Shown: one piece after another, positions 1 to 6,777 of the stretch
Position numbering within the stretch: position 1 is the stretch's first letter
Layout of the letters: each line of letters opens with the position of its first letter
Origin: Burkholderiales bacterium
Lineage (GTDB): Bacteria; Pseudomonadota; Gammaproteobacteria; Burkholderiales; Casimicrobiaceae
Assembly: GCA_031277445.1 (NCBI GenBank)
Contig: JAITMH010000178.1
Coordinates: 1 to 7,860 of the forward strand
Direction of reading: 5' to 3'
DNA: 7,860 bases
Program-made: the position numbers and the translations under genes
The notes under the pieces: generated by a model
The model's input: the letters and a program-made list of their open reading frames with translations, nothing else
What the model was told of the DNA's origin: nothing
Database searches by the model: none

Positions 1-84
1 TCCTGCGCCAAGACGCTGGATCAGGGGGATCGCATCTGCGGCACGGATATAAAAGATCGAACCCCGCACCCGGGTGGTGAACAT
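1..84 (-). CDS. Unrecognised protein, 5' part only (runs off left edge)
   Basis: An open frame starts at an ATG (complement of 82-84) and stays open for 28 codons to the window edge. The predicted N-terminus begins MFTTRVRGSIFY and continues through an Ala/Ile/Leu-rich stretch. A Shine-Dalgarno-like AAGGTGA lies about 10 nt upstream of the ATG, and an in-frame stop (complement of 94-96) lies just before it. That combination favours this start. Codons look normal for a moderately GC-rich genome. The product is too short to assign to a family. The same stretch is also partly open on the plus strand, so this call rests mainly on the start-site context. Confidence 0.4.
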   Translation of the reverse strand, partial: MFTTRVRGSIFYIRAADAIPLIQRLGAG

Positions 85-243
85 GGCAGCGATTCACCTT
101 GGCAACCGCAGTTCAGCCCGTCCTGAGGCTGAACCCCCGCCGGTTCGCGTTATGGTGGTTGCCGGATCTTTTTGAAACGTGTCCACTCTACGGCTTCTTC
201 ATTGAGGGACGCGCTGCCCTTTTGCGAAATATCCGCATAAAGA

Positions 244-275
244 ACAAAGCTCACGCTTTGTCGCTGCGAGGCGAC
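244..275. repeat. Two adjacent short hairpins
   Basis: The first inverted repeat is ACAAAGC (244-250), loop TCAC, GCTTTGT (255-261). It is followed immediately by GTCGC (260-264), loop of 6, GCGAC (271-275). The arms share two bases, so both cannot form fully at once. They sit in the gene-poor spacer. No T-tract follows on either strand, so they are not an obvious intrinsic terminator. Confidence 0.5.
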
Positions 276-385
276 ATAAGGGCATTTGCTAACAATTATG
301 AACAAGCGCTTTGGCATTATTTTGATATAGAATGCCCACTTTACTGCCTGCCTTGAACAGATTTTTGCCGGATTGACGCGGTAGT

Positions 386-415
386 TTGACTTGGTGGATT
401 TTGTCGAGCAATAAC
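386..415 (+). promoter_or_regulatory. Weak sigma-70-like promoter candidate
   Basis: TTGACT at 386-391 matches five of six -35 consensus bases. AATAAC at 410-415 matches four of six -10 bases with an 18-bp spacer. No plausible plus-strand gene lies downstream, so if active it would produce a small or untranslated transcript. Such matches arise by chance in AT-rich DNA. Confidence 0.2.
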
Positions 416-501
416 AAGCAATAAAAATACGGAGATTTAAGCAAGGTTTTTGAATCTCTATTGAAGTGGTATTGGAACGAGTCACCGTTTTCGTTTCCAT
501 G

Positions 502-518
502 CAGGCCGGCGTGGCCTG
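502..518. repeat. Perfect GC-rich hairpin
   Basis: CAGGCC (502-507), loop GGCGT, GGCCTG (513-518) form a perfect 6-bp stem. There is no adjacent T-run on either strand, so a terminator role is not supported. It lies in the gene-poor spacer to the left of the GTPase gene. Confidence 0.5.
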
Positions 519-575
519 ATGAGGTTACCGCACTTGCGCGCAGAACGATGGCTTTTTGTTGCCTGAAAACTTTTT

Positions 576-597
576 ATGATGCCATTTTAGGTATCAT
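576..597. repeat. Hairpin downstream of the GTPase gene
   Basis: ATGATGCC (576-583) and GGTATCAT (590-597) form an 8-bp stem with one G-T wobble around a 6-nt loop. On the minus strand it lies about 245 bp beyond the GTPase stop. It is followed there by AAAAAGTTTTC rather than a clean T-run. It could be a weak transcription end or RNA-stability element, but neither role is proven. Confidence 0.35.
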
Positions 598-840
598 TTC
601 TCGAATATGATTCCGTTTGGTTAGGGCGTTGAAGGAAGTCATAAAAAGAGTTGCGATATGGAATGGAGCGAGAAGCGGGAAAAGGCCAGATGGAGCGTGT
701 TGCTGACGGGCACGGCGCTGACGTGTCCATGAGAGCAAAATAGTCGTTGCGTTCCTCTGGAGAGAAGGAGTCGAGTAGAACTCCGATTTGATTCCGTGGT
801 GCGTCGACAGTGCCTTTACTTGAGGAATTGCTTGAAAGAA

Positions 841-2928
841 TCAGTGATCGCCAACCGCCGGATTTTGGGCTGGCCAGACGGTTGAAACGTCGAACTGATT
901 CGCGTCGATTTCCGGAGTCTCAGGAACTGGCGCTGTTTCTTTGGGTGTCGGTACGGTGCCGTTGACGGGAGGGAGTTCCTCGCTGAAATCCTGTTGCGTC
1001 ATCAGTGCATCAATGTGCGTGACGAATTTATCCAGCTCGTTCTGTTGCCGCTGAACTTCGGCAAACTGTTCGCGCAGTTCGCGGGAGTGGCCTTCCGCTT
1101 CGCTGCTGACCAGCGACATTTGCCGCGCCCGATCCTGACGTTTGCGCAATTGCTGGTGGCGTTCGCGGATCTGGGTTTCCAGTGGGATCATCACGCCTTT
1201 GAGCCAGCTTTCGGCATCGCGGTTGGCGACGCCGTAAATGTGTTTGGCGCGGGTCACAATGGCCTCGAAAAAGCGCTGCATCGGTTGCAGTCTGGCGCGG
1301 GAGGTGCTGCCCCACAACGCTTCGAAACGTTGCTGGTAAGCGCTGTGCAAACGGGAAAGTTCTTTTTTGTATTTTTCGAGCGAGAACCGCGTCGGAGCAA
1401 ATGATTTCATCCGCAATTCCCGCGAGAACTGCGCCGACATTGCGGTCACCATATCGTAAATTTCTTTGGCCTGAAATTCGGCCTGCGCCATGTCTTCGTT
1501 GATCGAGGTGAAGAAATGGTTGATCGCCGAACGGACGCTGCGGGTCTGGGACGACGCTTCAATCGCCAGATGGGTGCGGTTGGCGTTAAGGCGTAACGCT
1601 TCGGTGCCGGCGGCGTCGAGCAATGCGTTGGTCAGGTTGGTAAAGATGCGGCGCATCGCGGTGTAACGCGCCATTCCATGCTCGAATTTGATTTTCTCCT
1701 CTTTGGTCTGATCGAGCAGTCGCAACACGACATCCTGATTTTTGTTGCGCAGCGTCAGCAATTGATCGAGTTGCTCGGAAATGCTGTCTTCGCGTGTGTC
1801 AAGAATGGCGCGGGCGTTGATGACCAGCGCGTGCACATCGGCGCGTGTGGTATCGCCGACGATTTCGCGGCGGGCCGGAATGATCCGGTCGGTGAGCGCC
1901 CGTTCAAGTTCGGGAAGACGACTGCGCGCCAGCAGCGCCTTGTCGCGGGTGACCTTGGCGAGCAATCCCTTTTGCGCCGACAGCGGGAAGATCTGCGCGG
2001 CGGGAATGTCGAGAATGTCGGCCGTGCTGTCAACTTGAGACGCAAGCTCTGCCTCAACGGTTTGCGGTGTTTTGAGTTCATCCCACAAGCCGTCGATTTT
2101 ATTGAGTACGACGATGTGACCGCTCTTTGAAGCCGGGTCGCTGCTGACCAGATACTGTTGCCAGACATCGAGGTCGGTTTTGGTCACGCCGGCATCGGCG
2201 GCAAGAATGAAAAGCACGCCGTGCGCGCTCGGCAACAGCGACAGGGTTAGCTCAGGCTCGGTACCGATGGCGTTCAGTCCCGGCGTGTCAAGAATGATCA
2301 ATCCCTGTTCCAGCATCGGGTGCGGGAAGTTGATAATCGCGTGCCGCCAGCACGGAATTTCGACTTCACCCGAATGGTTCTTGATGGCTGTTGCGATGTC
2401 TTCGTCGTTATCGAAAAAGCCGTATTGATTGGCAAGATCGAGCGGCACAAATTTGACTTGCGAGACACGTTGCAAAACCTGGCTCATCTGCTCCGGGTTG
2501 GCGATGTCCAGCGGTACCGTCACCCATTCCTGCGGCACATTCTTGAGGTCGGTGACCGATGTGCGTTGTAGCCGCGTTTCAATCGGCAGCAGTCGCAACG
2601 AGGGCAGCATGGCAGGGTCGTACAACAGCTCGGTCGGACACATCGTGGTGCGACCTGCTGTTGACGGCAGCAACCGTTGTCCGTATCCCGAAAAGAAAAC
2701 GGCGTTGATCAGTTCGGATTTGCCCCGCGAAAATTCGGCGACGAAAGCCAGCACCAGCTTGTCTTCGTTCAGCCGGGTGCGAATCTGCAAGATGGTTTGC
2801 GCGGTTTGACTGTCGGCCAGATTCTGTGACTTGAGCCATTGATGAAGCTCACCGACGGCAGCAGAGAGATGCTGCCGCCAGCGGCTGTAGGCTTCAAATT
2901 GGGTCGCCAGAGGGCGCGAAGTGTCCAT
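841..2928 (-). CDS. Dynamin-like GTPase
   Basis: A 695-aa protein of the bacterial dynamin family; these large GTPases bind or remodel membranes, and the role of this one is unknown. Visible motifs in order are the G1/P-loop AEFSRGKS at residues 64-71, a G2 candidate threonine pair at 94-95, G3 DTPG at 214-217, G4 NKID at 276-279 and a possible G5 SAQKG at 317-321. The first P-loop glycine is alanine here. Residues about 340-580 look largely helical. A charged Gln/Arg/Glu-rich segment at about 585-660 should form a coiled coil, followed by a Pro/Thr-rich tail. I see no signal peptide or transmembrane segment, so it is probably cytoplasmic and peripheral to the membrane. The ATG at 2926-2928 lacks a good ribosome-binding site. 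A shorter start is unlikely because residues upstream of the P-loop look like a normal helical lead-in. It lies about 300 bp after the propeller gene on the same strand, so co-transcription is possible but not shown. The family call is firm; the function is open. Confidence 0.9.
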   Translation of the reverse strand: MDTSRPLATQFEAYSRWRQHLSAAVGELHQWLKSQNLADSQTAQTILQIRTRLNEDKLVLAFVAEFSRGKSELINAVFFSGYGQRLLPSTAGRTTMCPTELLYDPAMLPSLRLLPIETRLQRTSVTDLKNVPQEWVTVPLDIANPEQMSQVLQRVSQVKFVPLDLANQYGFFDNDEDIATAIKNHSGEVEIPCWRHAIINFPHPMLEQGLIILDTPGLNAIGTEPELTLSLLPSAHGVLFILAADAGVTKTDLDVWQQYLVSSDPASKSGHIVVLNKIDGLWDELKTPQTVEAELASQVDSTADILDIPAAQIFPLSAQKGLLAKVTRDKALLARSRLPELERALTDRIIPARREIVGDTTRADVHALVINARAILDTREDSISEQLDQLLTLRNKNQDVVLRLLDQTKEEKIKFEHGMARYTAMRRIFTNLTNALLDAAGTEALRLNANRTHLAIEASSQTRSVRSAINHFFTSINEDMAQAEFQAKEIYDMVTAMSAQFSRELRMKSFAPTRFSLEKYKKELSRLHSAYQQRFEALWGSTSRARLQPMQRFFEAIVTRAKHIYGVANRDAESWLKGVMIPLETQIRERHQQLRKRQDRARQMSLVSSEAEGHSRELREQFAEVQRQQNELDKFVTHIDALMTQQDFSEELPPVNGTVPTPKETAPVPETPEIDANQFDVSTVWPAQNPAVGDH

Positions 2929-3225
2929 GACCGGGCTTTAGTTAGTCAAGATAATTTACTCTAACACAATGCAGCGATTCCTGATGCTGCCGGATGGCTC
3001 GGAGGCGATTCCGATAAGCAAAAAGAATGTTTTTTGGCAACGGGCATCCATAGAAGGTTCGGAGTGGGGGGAGCGCGGTCGTCGGCAGAAGGGGAAAACG
3101 CAGTGTGTTCAGGCCAAATACAGAAGAAAAAAGACCCACCGAAGCCAACAATCAAGCGGTACCCACCTGAGCATCCGAAAACTTCCGGCGGGCACGCTTC
3201 ACCTTACCTGTGACGCAGCACCGCG
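2929..3225. other. Spacer between propeller and GTPase genes
   Basis: 297 bp between two minus-strand genes. Short frames are open on both strands (for example 2969-3229 plus and 2942-3151 minus), but they overlap, have no convincing start signals and resemble no family I know. On the minus strand a T6 run (complement of 3127-3132) follows a weak ACCG/CGGT stem and could end transcription of the propeller gene. A short inverted repeat GCAGC/GCTGC lies near 2971-2990. I see no strong promoter for the GTPase gene. Confidence 0.5.
3127..3162 (-). terminator. Weak intrinsic-terminator candidate after propeller gene
   Basis: Read on the minus strand, a short ACCG...CGGT stem with a loop of about 15 nt is followed after GGGTC by six Ts. 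The T-run position about 95 bp after the propeller stop fits a terminator, but the stem is only 4-5 bp and would be weak. Confidence 0.22.
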
Positions 3226-4506
3226 CTAGGATTCCAGTCGGCGTTTGCCGATGTAGGCCATGATCACGATGACGATGATGATTGTCACAATAAACCCCGC
3301 CACCATCAAAAATGTCCTCATTTCTACGGCCGGTCTGGTGATCAGCGGCCCCAGCATGGAGATCGAGGCTCTGTCGCCGCTGGCAGAACTTCTGTAAGCC
3401 ACATAGGGTATTCCAGAGGCGTCCAGCGCCAGAGAGGGAAAATACACGGCTCCCGGTGAAAAGCCTGAGGTTCCCACAGGAACCCAATCCGTTCCCCCGA
3501 ACCGCATCACCGTGGCTCTAAGACCATTAGCATAGTCCGTATAGGCGAGATAAGGTGTTCCGGCGGCGTCCAGTGCCAGGGAGGTATCGTCTGCCTGCCC
3601 TTCCGAAAAACCCGGCACACCCACAGGGCTCCAGCGACGCCCATCAAACTTCATTACCGTGGCTTTGCCGCCGTTGGTTTCGTCTTTATAGGCCACATAG
3701 GGCGTTCTGGAAGCGTCCAGTTTCAGGGAAAGATGGCTTGCCTCTCCCGGGGAAAAACCAAGCGTTCCCACAGAAACCCAGCGCATCCCGTCAAACCGCA
3801 TCACGGTGGCTTTGCTGTCATAGCCCCAATCCTGAAAAGCGATGTAGGGCGTTCCGGAGGCATCCAGCGCCAGAGAAACAAAATACGCCCATCCTTCCGA
3901 AAAGCCCGGAGCGCCCACGTTGACCCAACGGACGCCATCAAAGCGCTTTACCGTGGCCTTGTAGCTGTTGTTTTGGTCTGTGTAGGCCAGATAGGGGGTT
4001 CCGGCGGCGTCCAGCACCAGAGAAGTGTAGATCGCGGGCCCTCCCGAAAGACCCGGTATTCCCACATGAACCCAATTGGTTCCGTCAAATCGCATCACCG
4101 AGGCTCCGACGCCACCGTCCCAGTCCGAGTAAGCCACATAAGGCATCCCGGAAGCGTCCAGCGCCAGAGAGGTGAAATACGCCCACCCTTCCGAAAAGCC
4201 CGGTGTTCCCACATAGCTCCAGTTGGCGCCGTCCAATCGCATGACCGAGGCCTTGCCGCCGCGAGCATCGTCCTTATAAGCGACATAGGGCGTTCCGGCG
4301 GCATTCAGCACCAGAGAAGTATAGGTTGCTGCACCTTCCGAAAAGCCCGGCGTCCCTGCGTTTGTCCATGTTCCCTGCCGCGCCCACAAGGGAGCGGACA
4401 AGAGCATCAGCGCACAGCCGAGCACAAGGAAAAGACGTCCGAAAGCCAGAGGAGCCTTCTTTCGAGAGGGTAAAGAATGACAAACAGTGAATGGGGTCGC
4501 AAACAT
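3226..4506 (-). CDS. Exported seven-repeat beta-propeller protein with C-terminal membrane anchor
   Basis: A 426-aa protein I cannot tie to a named gene. Residues 1-43 look like a Sec signal peptide: Arg/Lys at 15-24, a hydrophobic core at 25-41, and likely cleavage after APLWA. Seven repeats of exactly 49 residues follow at 51-99, 100-148, 149-197, 198-246, 247-295, 296-344 and 345-393. Their consensus is GTPGFSEG, then SLALDASGTPYVAY, then KATVMRFDG and a Trp-Val strand. Residues 44-50 (RQGTWTN) resemble the Trp strand that repeat 7 lacks, which would close a seven-bladed propeller. Residues 399-419 are one strongly hydrophobic helix followed by KRR, a C-terminal anchor leaving the propeller outside the inner membrane. 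The tail lacks a PEP-CTERM motif. The ATG at 4504-4506 is supported by GGGAGAGA about 6 nt upstream. The gene is divergent from the TPR gene. Binding to carbohydrate or protein ligands is a guess from the fold. Confidence 0.8.
   Translation of the reverse strand: MFATPFTVCHSLPSRKKAPLAFGRLFLVLGCALMLLSAPLWARQGTWTNAGTPGFSEGAATYTSLVLNAAGTPYVAYKDDARGGKASVMRLDGANWSYVGTPGFSEGWAYFTSLALDASGMPYVAYSDWDGGVGASVMRFDGTNWVHVGIPGLSGGPAIYTSLVLDAAGTPYLAYTDQNNSYKATVKRFDGVRWVNVGAPGFSEGWAYFVSLALDASGTPYIAFQDWGYDSKATVMRFDGMRWVSVGTLGFSPGEASHLSLKLDASRTPYVAYKDETNGGKATVMKFDGRRWSPVGVPGFSEGQADDTSLALDAAGTPYLAYTDYANGLRATVMRFGGTDWVPVGTSGFSPGAVYFPSLALDASGIPYVAYRSSASGDRASISMLGPLITRPAVEMRTFLMVAGFIVTIIIVIVIMAYIGKRRLES
3328..4356 (-). 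repeat. Seven tandem 147-bp coding repeats
   Basis: The propeller repeats are in-frame 147-bp units at 4210-4356, 4063-4209, 3916-4062, 3769-3915, 3622-3768, 3475-3621 and 3328-3474, with no length variation. At DNA level, units 2 and 4 share nearly identical stretches around 3881 and 4175, exactly 294 bp apart. Units 1 and 3 share the protein motif YTSLVL. This suggests that a two-unit block was duplicated. Confidence 0.9.
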
Positions 4507-4805
4507 ATTGTCTCTCCCTCAGAGGAAGTTATGGCGATAAACGAATCGTAAGCCGATAAACGCCACAGTACGTTGATTGATTTCCAATGCGCTATTCAAC
4601 AAACCCGCGCTATTCAAACCCGACACCATTATCCGGTGCCGGATTGTACTTGATGATATTACAGAAACCCGCTCTGTTGTGCAAAGGTTTTACAGGAAAA
4701 GGGGGCTTGTTTTATCATTTTTGCAAAGTGGGGTGTAAGATGGGCGGGCGCAGGGCGAAAGTCGGGGGCGAAGGCCGGTGTTTATTTCCTAAAAAGCAGG
4801 TGTTC
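4507..4805. promoter_or_regulatory. Divergent intergenic region with short repeats and a palindrome
   Basis: About 300 bp between the divergent propeller and TPR genes. GATAAACG occurs at 4536-4543 and 4555-4562 (period 19). GCGCTATTCAA occurs at 4589-4599 and 4607-4617 (period 18). ATCCGG-TG-CCGGAT is a perfect palindrome with a 2-bp centre at 4631-4644. These spacings are close to two helical turns, which is compatible with regulator binding, but I recognise no known operator. No strong -35/-10 pair is evident for either gene. The TPR reading frame stays open back to 4587, but that stretch is treated as untranslated leader. Confidence 0.4.
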
Positions 4806-6683
4806 ATGAAATCAGTGCAACAAACCGCGTGTCAACAGCCGCAGGGGGCGTCACAGGCCGGAAAATACCTGCCCGTGCTGCTGGCGGCGTTTTTCGGCTG
4901 GGCGGCGTGGACGGCGCCGGAAGCGGCAGCGCAGCCGCCTGCGGCTGTTTCGGAAGCGCCTGAAATGGTGGCTGAGGCGGTGGCTGAAACACACGATCCG
5001 CCGCTGACGCAGGAGCGGTTTTACGAAATCCTGCTGGCCGATATTGCGTTGCAGCGTCAGGAGCCGGTTCTGGCGGCGCGGATGTTCCTGCAACTGGCGC
5101 AGGACATGCAATCGCCATGGTTTGCGCAGCGCGCCGTCGAAAGCGCGTTGGCGGCGCGTGACCAGACCTTGCTCGATCAGGCGCTGACGATGTGGCAAAA
5201 GTTCGACCCGACCAGCGACCGGCCTCAACTCCTCAAGATGCAGGCAACGCGTGCCTGGCAGCACCCGATGGGTCAAACCGTTAACGAAAAAGAGATGCGT
5301 GCGCGGCTTGAAGAATTGCTCAAGGATGCCGCAGCCAACGACAACCTCGGAGAGGTGTTTTTGCAGTTGAACGCATTTTTTTCCAAAAAGCCGGACAAAG
5401 TCGCTGCTTTCAATATCATCCAAATGCTGGCGTTGCCTTACTTGCAACAGCCGGAAGCGCATTACGCGGTGGCGCTGGCGGCGCTGGTGGCGACGACTGA
5501 CAAGGCGGCGGAGCAGAAGGAAGGCGTACTGCCGAAAATTCTTCAGGAGGGCGTGCAGGAAATTGACCTGGCGCTGGAGAACGCGCCGGAATGGGACGAG
5601 GCGGTGCAATTGAAAGCGGCGTTGCTTGAAAAGGCAGCGCCCGAGCAATTGTTGCCCTGGCTGAAAAGCAGTGTTCAAAAAACGCCCGACCGGAAAAATT
5701 TATGGCCGCTGCTGGCGCGTGCGCACGCGCAGCAAAAACAGTACCCGGAAGCGCGTGACTGGTTTCTCAAAATATGGAAAGACAGCGGCTCCGACGCTGC
5801 GCTGATGGCGGCGGGGGCGTTGTCGATGCAGATGGACGACCGGACGGCAGCGCGGGAACTGCTCGACGAGATCGAAAAGAGAGAAGGAAGCGACAAAGTC
5901 AACGCCATGCGGATCATGTATGCGCGTATTGCCGAAGACGAAAAGCGGCCGATGGAAGCGATCGACTGGTATCGCAAAGTCGATGGCGGCGAAAACGTGT
6001 GGGGCGTGCAACTGCATCTGGCGGTGCTGCTGGCGCAAAACGACCAACGCACCGAGGCGCTGACCTTGCTGACAGAGTTGCCGGCGGTAACGCCGGAAGA
6101 ACAGATCAGCGTGTTGCAGGTGCGGGCGCACATTCTGCGAAACGCCGAAGACTGGGAGAAGGCGCTCAAGCTGCTCGAAAAAGGCGTCAAGGAATTTCCC
6201 GAATCGGCCGATTTGCTTCTGGAACTGGGGCTGGTCGAAGAAAAACGCGGTAACCTGAAAAATGCCGAACAGCACCTGCGGGCGGCGCTGAAACTCAAAC
6301 CGGACGAGCCTTATGTGCAAAATGCGCTGGGCTATACCTTGGTAGATCACCAACTCAACATCGAAGAAGGCGCGGCGCTGATTGAGAAAGCGCATCAGGC
6401 CATGCCTGACGACGGCGCGATTCTCGACAGCATGGGTTGGGCGCGGTACCGTCAGGGAAAGACCGATGAGGCAGAGCGTTATTTGCAACAGGCCTGGGAA
6501 AAACATCCCGACGCCGAAGTGGCGGCGCATTGGGGCGAGGCGCTATGGCAACTGGGGCGTCTTGACGATGCGCGGCGGGTGTGGGCGCAGGGATTGAAAA
6601 TAGCGCCGAACGATACCCTGATCCCGGCGACAATGAAGCGCCTCAATGCGGGTGAACCGGACATGACGTTAACGGCGCCATGA
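4806..6683 (+). CDS. Secreted periplasmic TPR protein, LbcA-like
   Basis: A 625-aa protein starting at the ATG at 4806, with AGCAGG a few bases upstream. The frame is open further upstream to 4587, but only the 4806 start gives a proper signal peptide: K20, a hydrophobic core at 21-36 and likely cleavage after PEAAA at about 42. The mature part is helical. Clear TPR units occur at about 295-326 and at about 433-602. The hallmark segments are NALGYTLVD at 506-514, ILDSMGWARYRQGKTDEAE at 539-557 and HWGEALWQLGRLDDAR at 575-590. TPR proteins encoded directly before lolB are a conserved arrangement. In Pseudomonas the equivalent gene (PA4667, LbcA) makes an outer-membrane lipoprotein that partners the CtpA protease in cell-wall hydrolase control. 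This protein has no lipobox, so it should be soluble in the periplasm. A scaffold role is inferred from that relationship. lolB follows after 94 bp. Confidence 0.85.
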   Translation: MKSVQQTACQQPQGASQAGKYLPVLLAAFFGWAAWTAPEAAAQPPAAVSEAPEMVAEAVAETHDPPLTQERFYEILLADIALQRQEPVLAARMFLQLAQDMQSPWFAQRAVESALAARDQTLLDQALTMWQKFDPTSDRPQLLKMQATRAWQHPMGQTVNEKEMRARLEELLKDAAANDNLGEVFLQLNAFFSKKPDKVAAFNIIQMLALPYLQQPEAHYAVALAALVATTDKAAEQKEGVLPKILQEGVQEIDLALENAPEWDEAVQLKAALLEKAAPEQLLPWLKSSVQKTPDRKNLWPLLARAHAQQKQYPEARDWFLKIWKDSGSDAALMAAGALSMQMDDRTAARELLDEIEKREGSDKVNAMRIMYARIAEDEKRPMEAIDWYRKVDGGENVWGVQLHLAVLLAQNDQRTEALTLLTELPAVTPEEQISVLQVRAHILRNAEDWEKALKLLEKGVKEFPESADLLLELGLVEEKRGNLKNAEQHLRAALKLKPDEPYVQNALGYTLVDHQLNIEEGAALIEKAHQAMPDDGAILDSMGWARYRQGKTDEAERYLQQAWEKHPDAEVAAHWGEALWQLGRLDDARRVWAQGLKIAPNDTLIPATMKRLNAGEPDMTLTAP

Positions 6684-6685
6684 AA

Positions 6686-6719
6686 AATCAGGGATCAGAG
6701 GTCAGGAATCAGGGATCAG
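6686..6719. repeat. 21-bp-period tandem repeat
   Basis: AATCAGGGATCAG occurs at 6686-6698 and again at 6707-6719, with related AGGTCAGG between them. It begins 2 bp after the TPR stop codon. ATCAGGG-type tracts like this occur between genes in many proteobacteria and are not coding. Confidence 0.75.
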
Positions 6720-6724
6720 GTCTC

Positions 6725-6749
6725 GTAGGGGCGGGTTTCAAACCCGCCC
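6725..6749. repeat. Dispersed-type palindrome between TPR gene and lolB
   Basis: GGGCGGGTTT (6729-6738), C, AAACCCGCCC (6740-6749) is a perfect 10-bp inverted repeat preceded by GTAG. The unit closely resembles the GTAGGGGCGGGTTTCAAACC type of intergenic repeat that I know from several proteobacterial genomes. No T-run follows, so it is not a classical terminator, though the hairpin could reduce read-through into lolB. Confidence 0.75.
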
Positions 6750-6777
6750 TCGTTCGTACCTCACGCTGTCCTTGCTT

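Larger units (their letters stand above)
85..840. other. Gene-poor, AT-richer spacer
   Basis: About 755 bp without a convincing gene. Two frames are open for roughly 85-116 codons (99-356 plus, 150-500 minus). They overlap each other, show no ribosome-binding site I trust, and give compositions unlike the neighbouring proteins, so I treat both as chance. The region is clearly AT-richer than the genes to its right. It contains several short hairpins (listed separately), a 10-bp-period direct repeat AGCAATAA at 407-414 and 417-424, and a weak promoter candidate. No tRNA, rRNA or CRISPR structure is visible. It may be a decayed insertion or hold a small untranslated RNA, but the sequence alone proves neither. 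Confidence 0.6.

Noticed and set aside
99..356. 85-codon plus-strand open frame
   Set aside because: It overlaps an equally long minus-strand frame, has no ribosome-binding site, and its composition (many Trp, Tyr, Cys) resembles no neighbour.
150..500. 116-codon minus-strand open frame
   Set aside because: It lies in AT-rich DNA, lacks a ribosome-binding site, is Lys/Ser/Cys-rich without domain-like pattern, and crosses several hairpins.
2969..3229. 86-codon plus-strand open frame between the two minus-strand genes
   Set aside because: Very basic and low-complexity, no start signal, no recognisable family, and it runs into the propeller stop region.
3328..4356. CRISPR-like regular repeats
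   Set aside because: The 147-bp periodicity is in-frame, diverged and encodes the propeller repeats; there are no short identical repeats with unique spacers.
4708..4741. Sigma-70 promoter TTGTTT with TAAGAT for the TPR gene
   Set aside because: The spacing is about 22 bp and both boxes are poor matches.
4587..4805. 73-codon N-terminal extension of the TPR protein in the same open frame
   Set aside because: The extension covers the repeat-bearing intergenic region, has unusual Cys/Gly/Lys composition, and would bury the signal peptide. The ATG at 4806 has a ribosome-binding site and gives a proper signal peptide.
4851..6530. Long minus-strand open frames opposite the TPR gene
   Set aside because: Arg-, Gln- and Ser-rich translations are typical mirror frames of a GC-biased gene; the plus-strand TPR protein has clear motifs.
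6729..6749. Intrinsic terminator after the TPR gene
   Set aside because: The stem is strong, but no T-run follows on either strand; a dispersed intergenic repeat explains it better.
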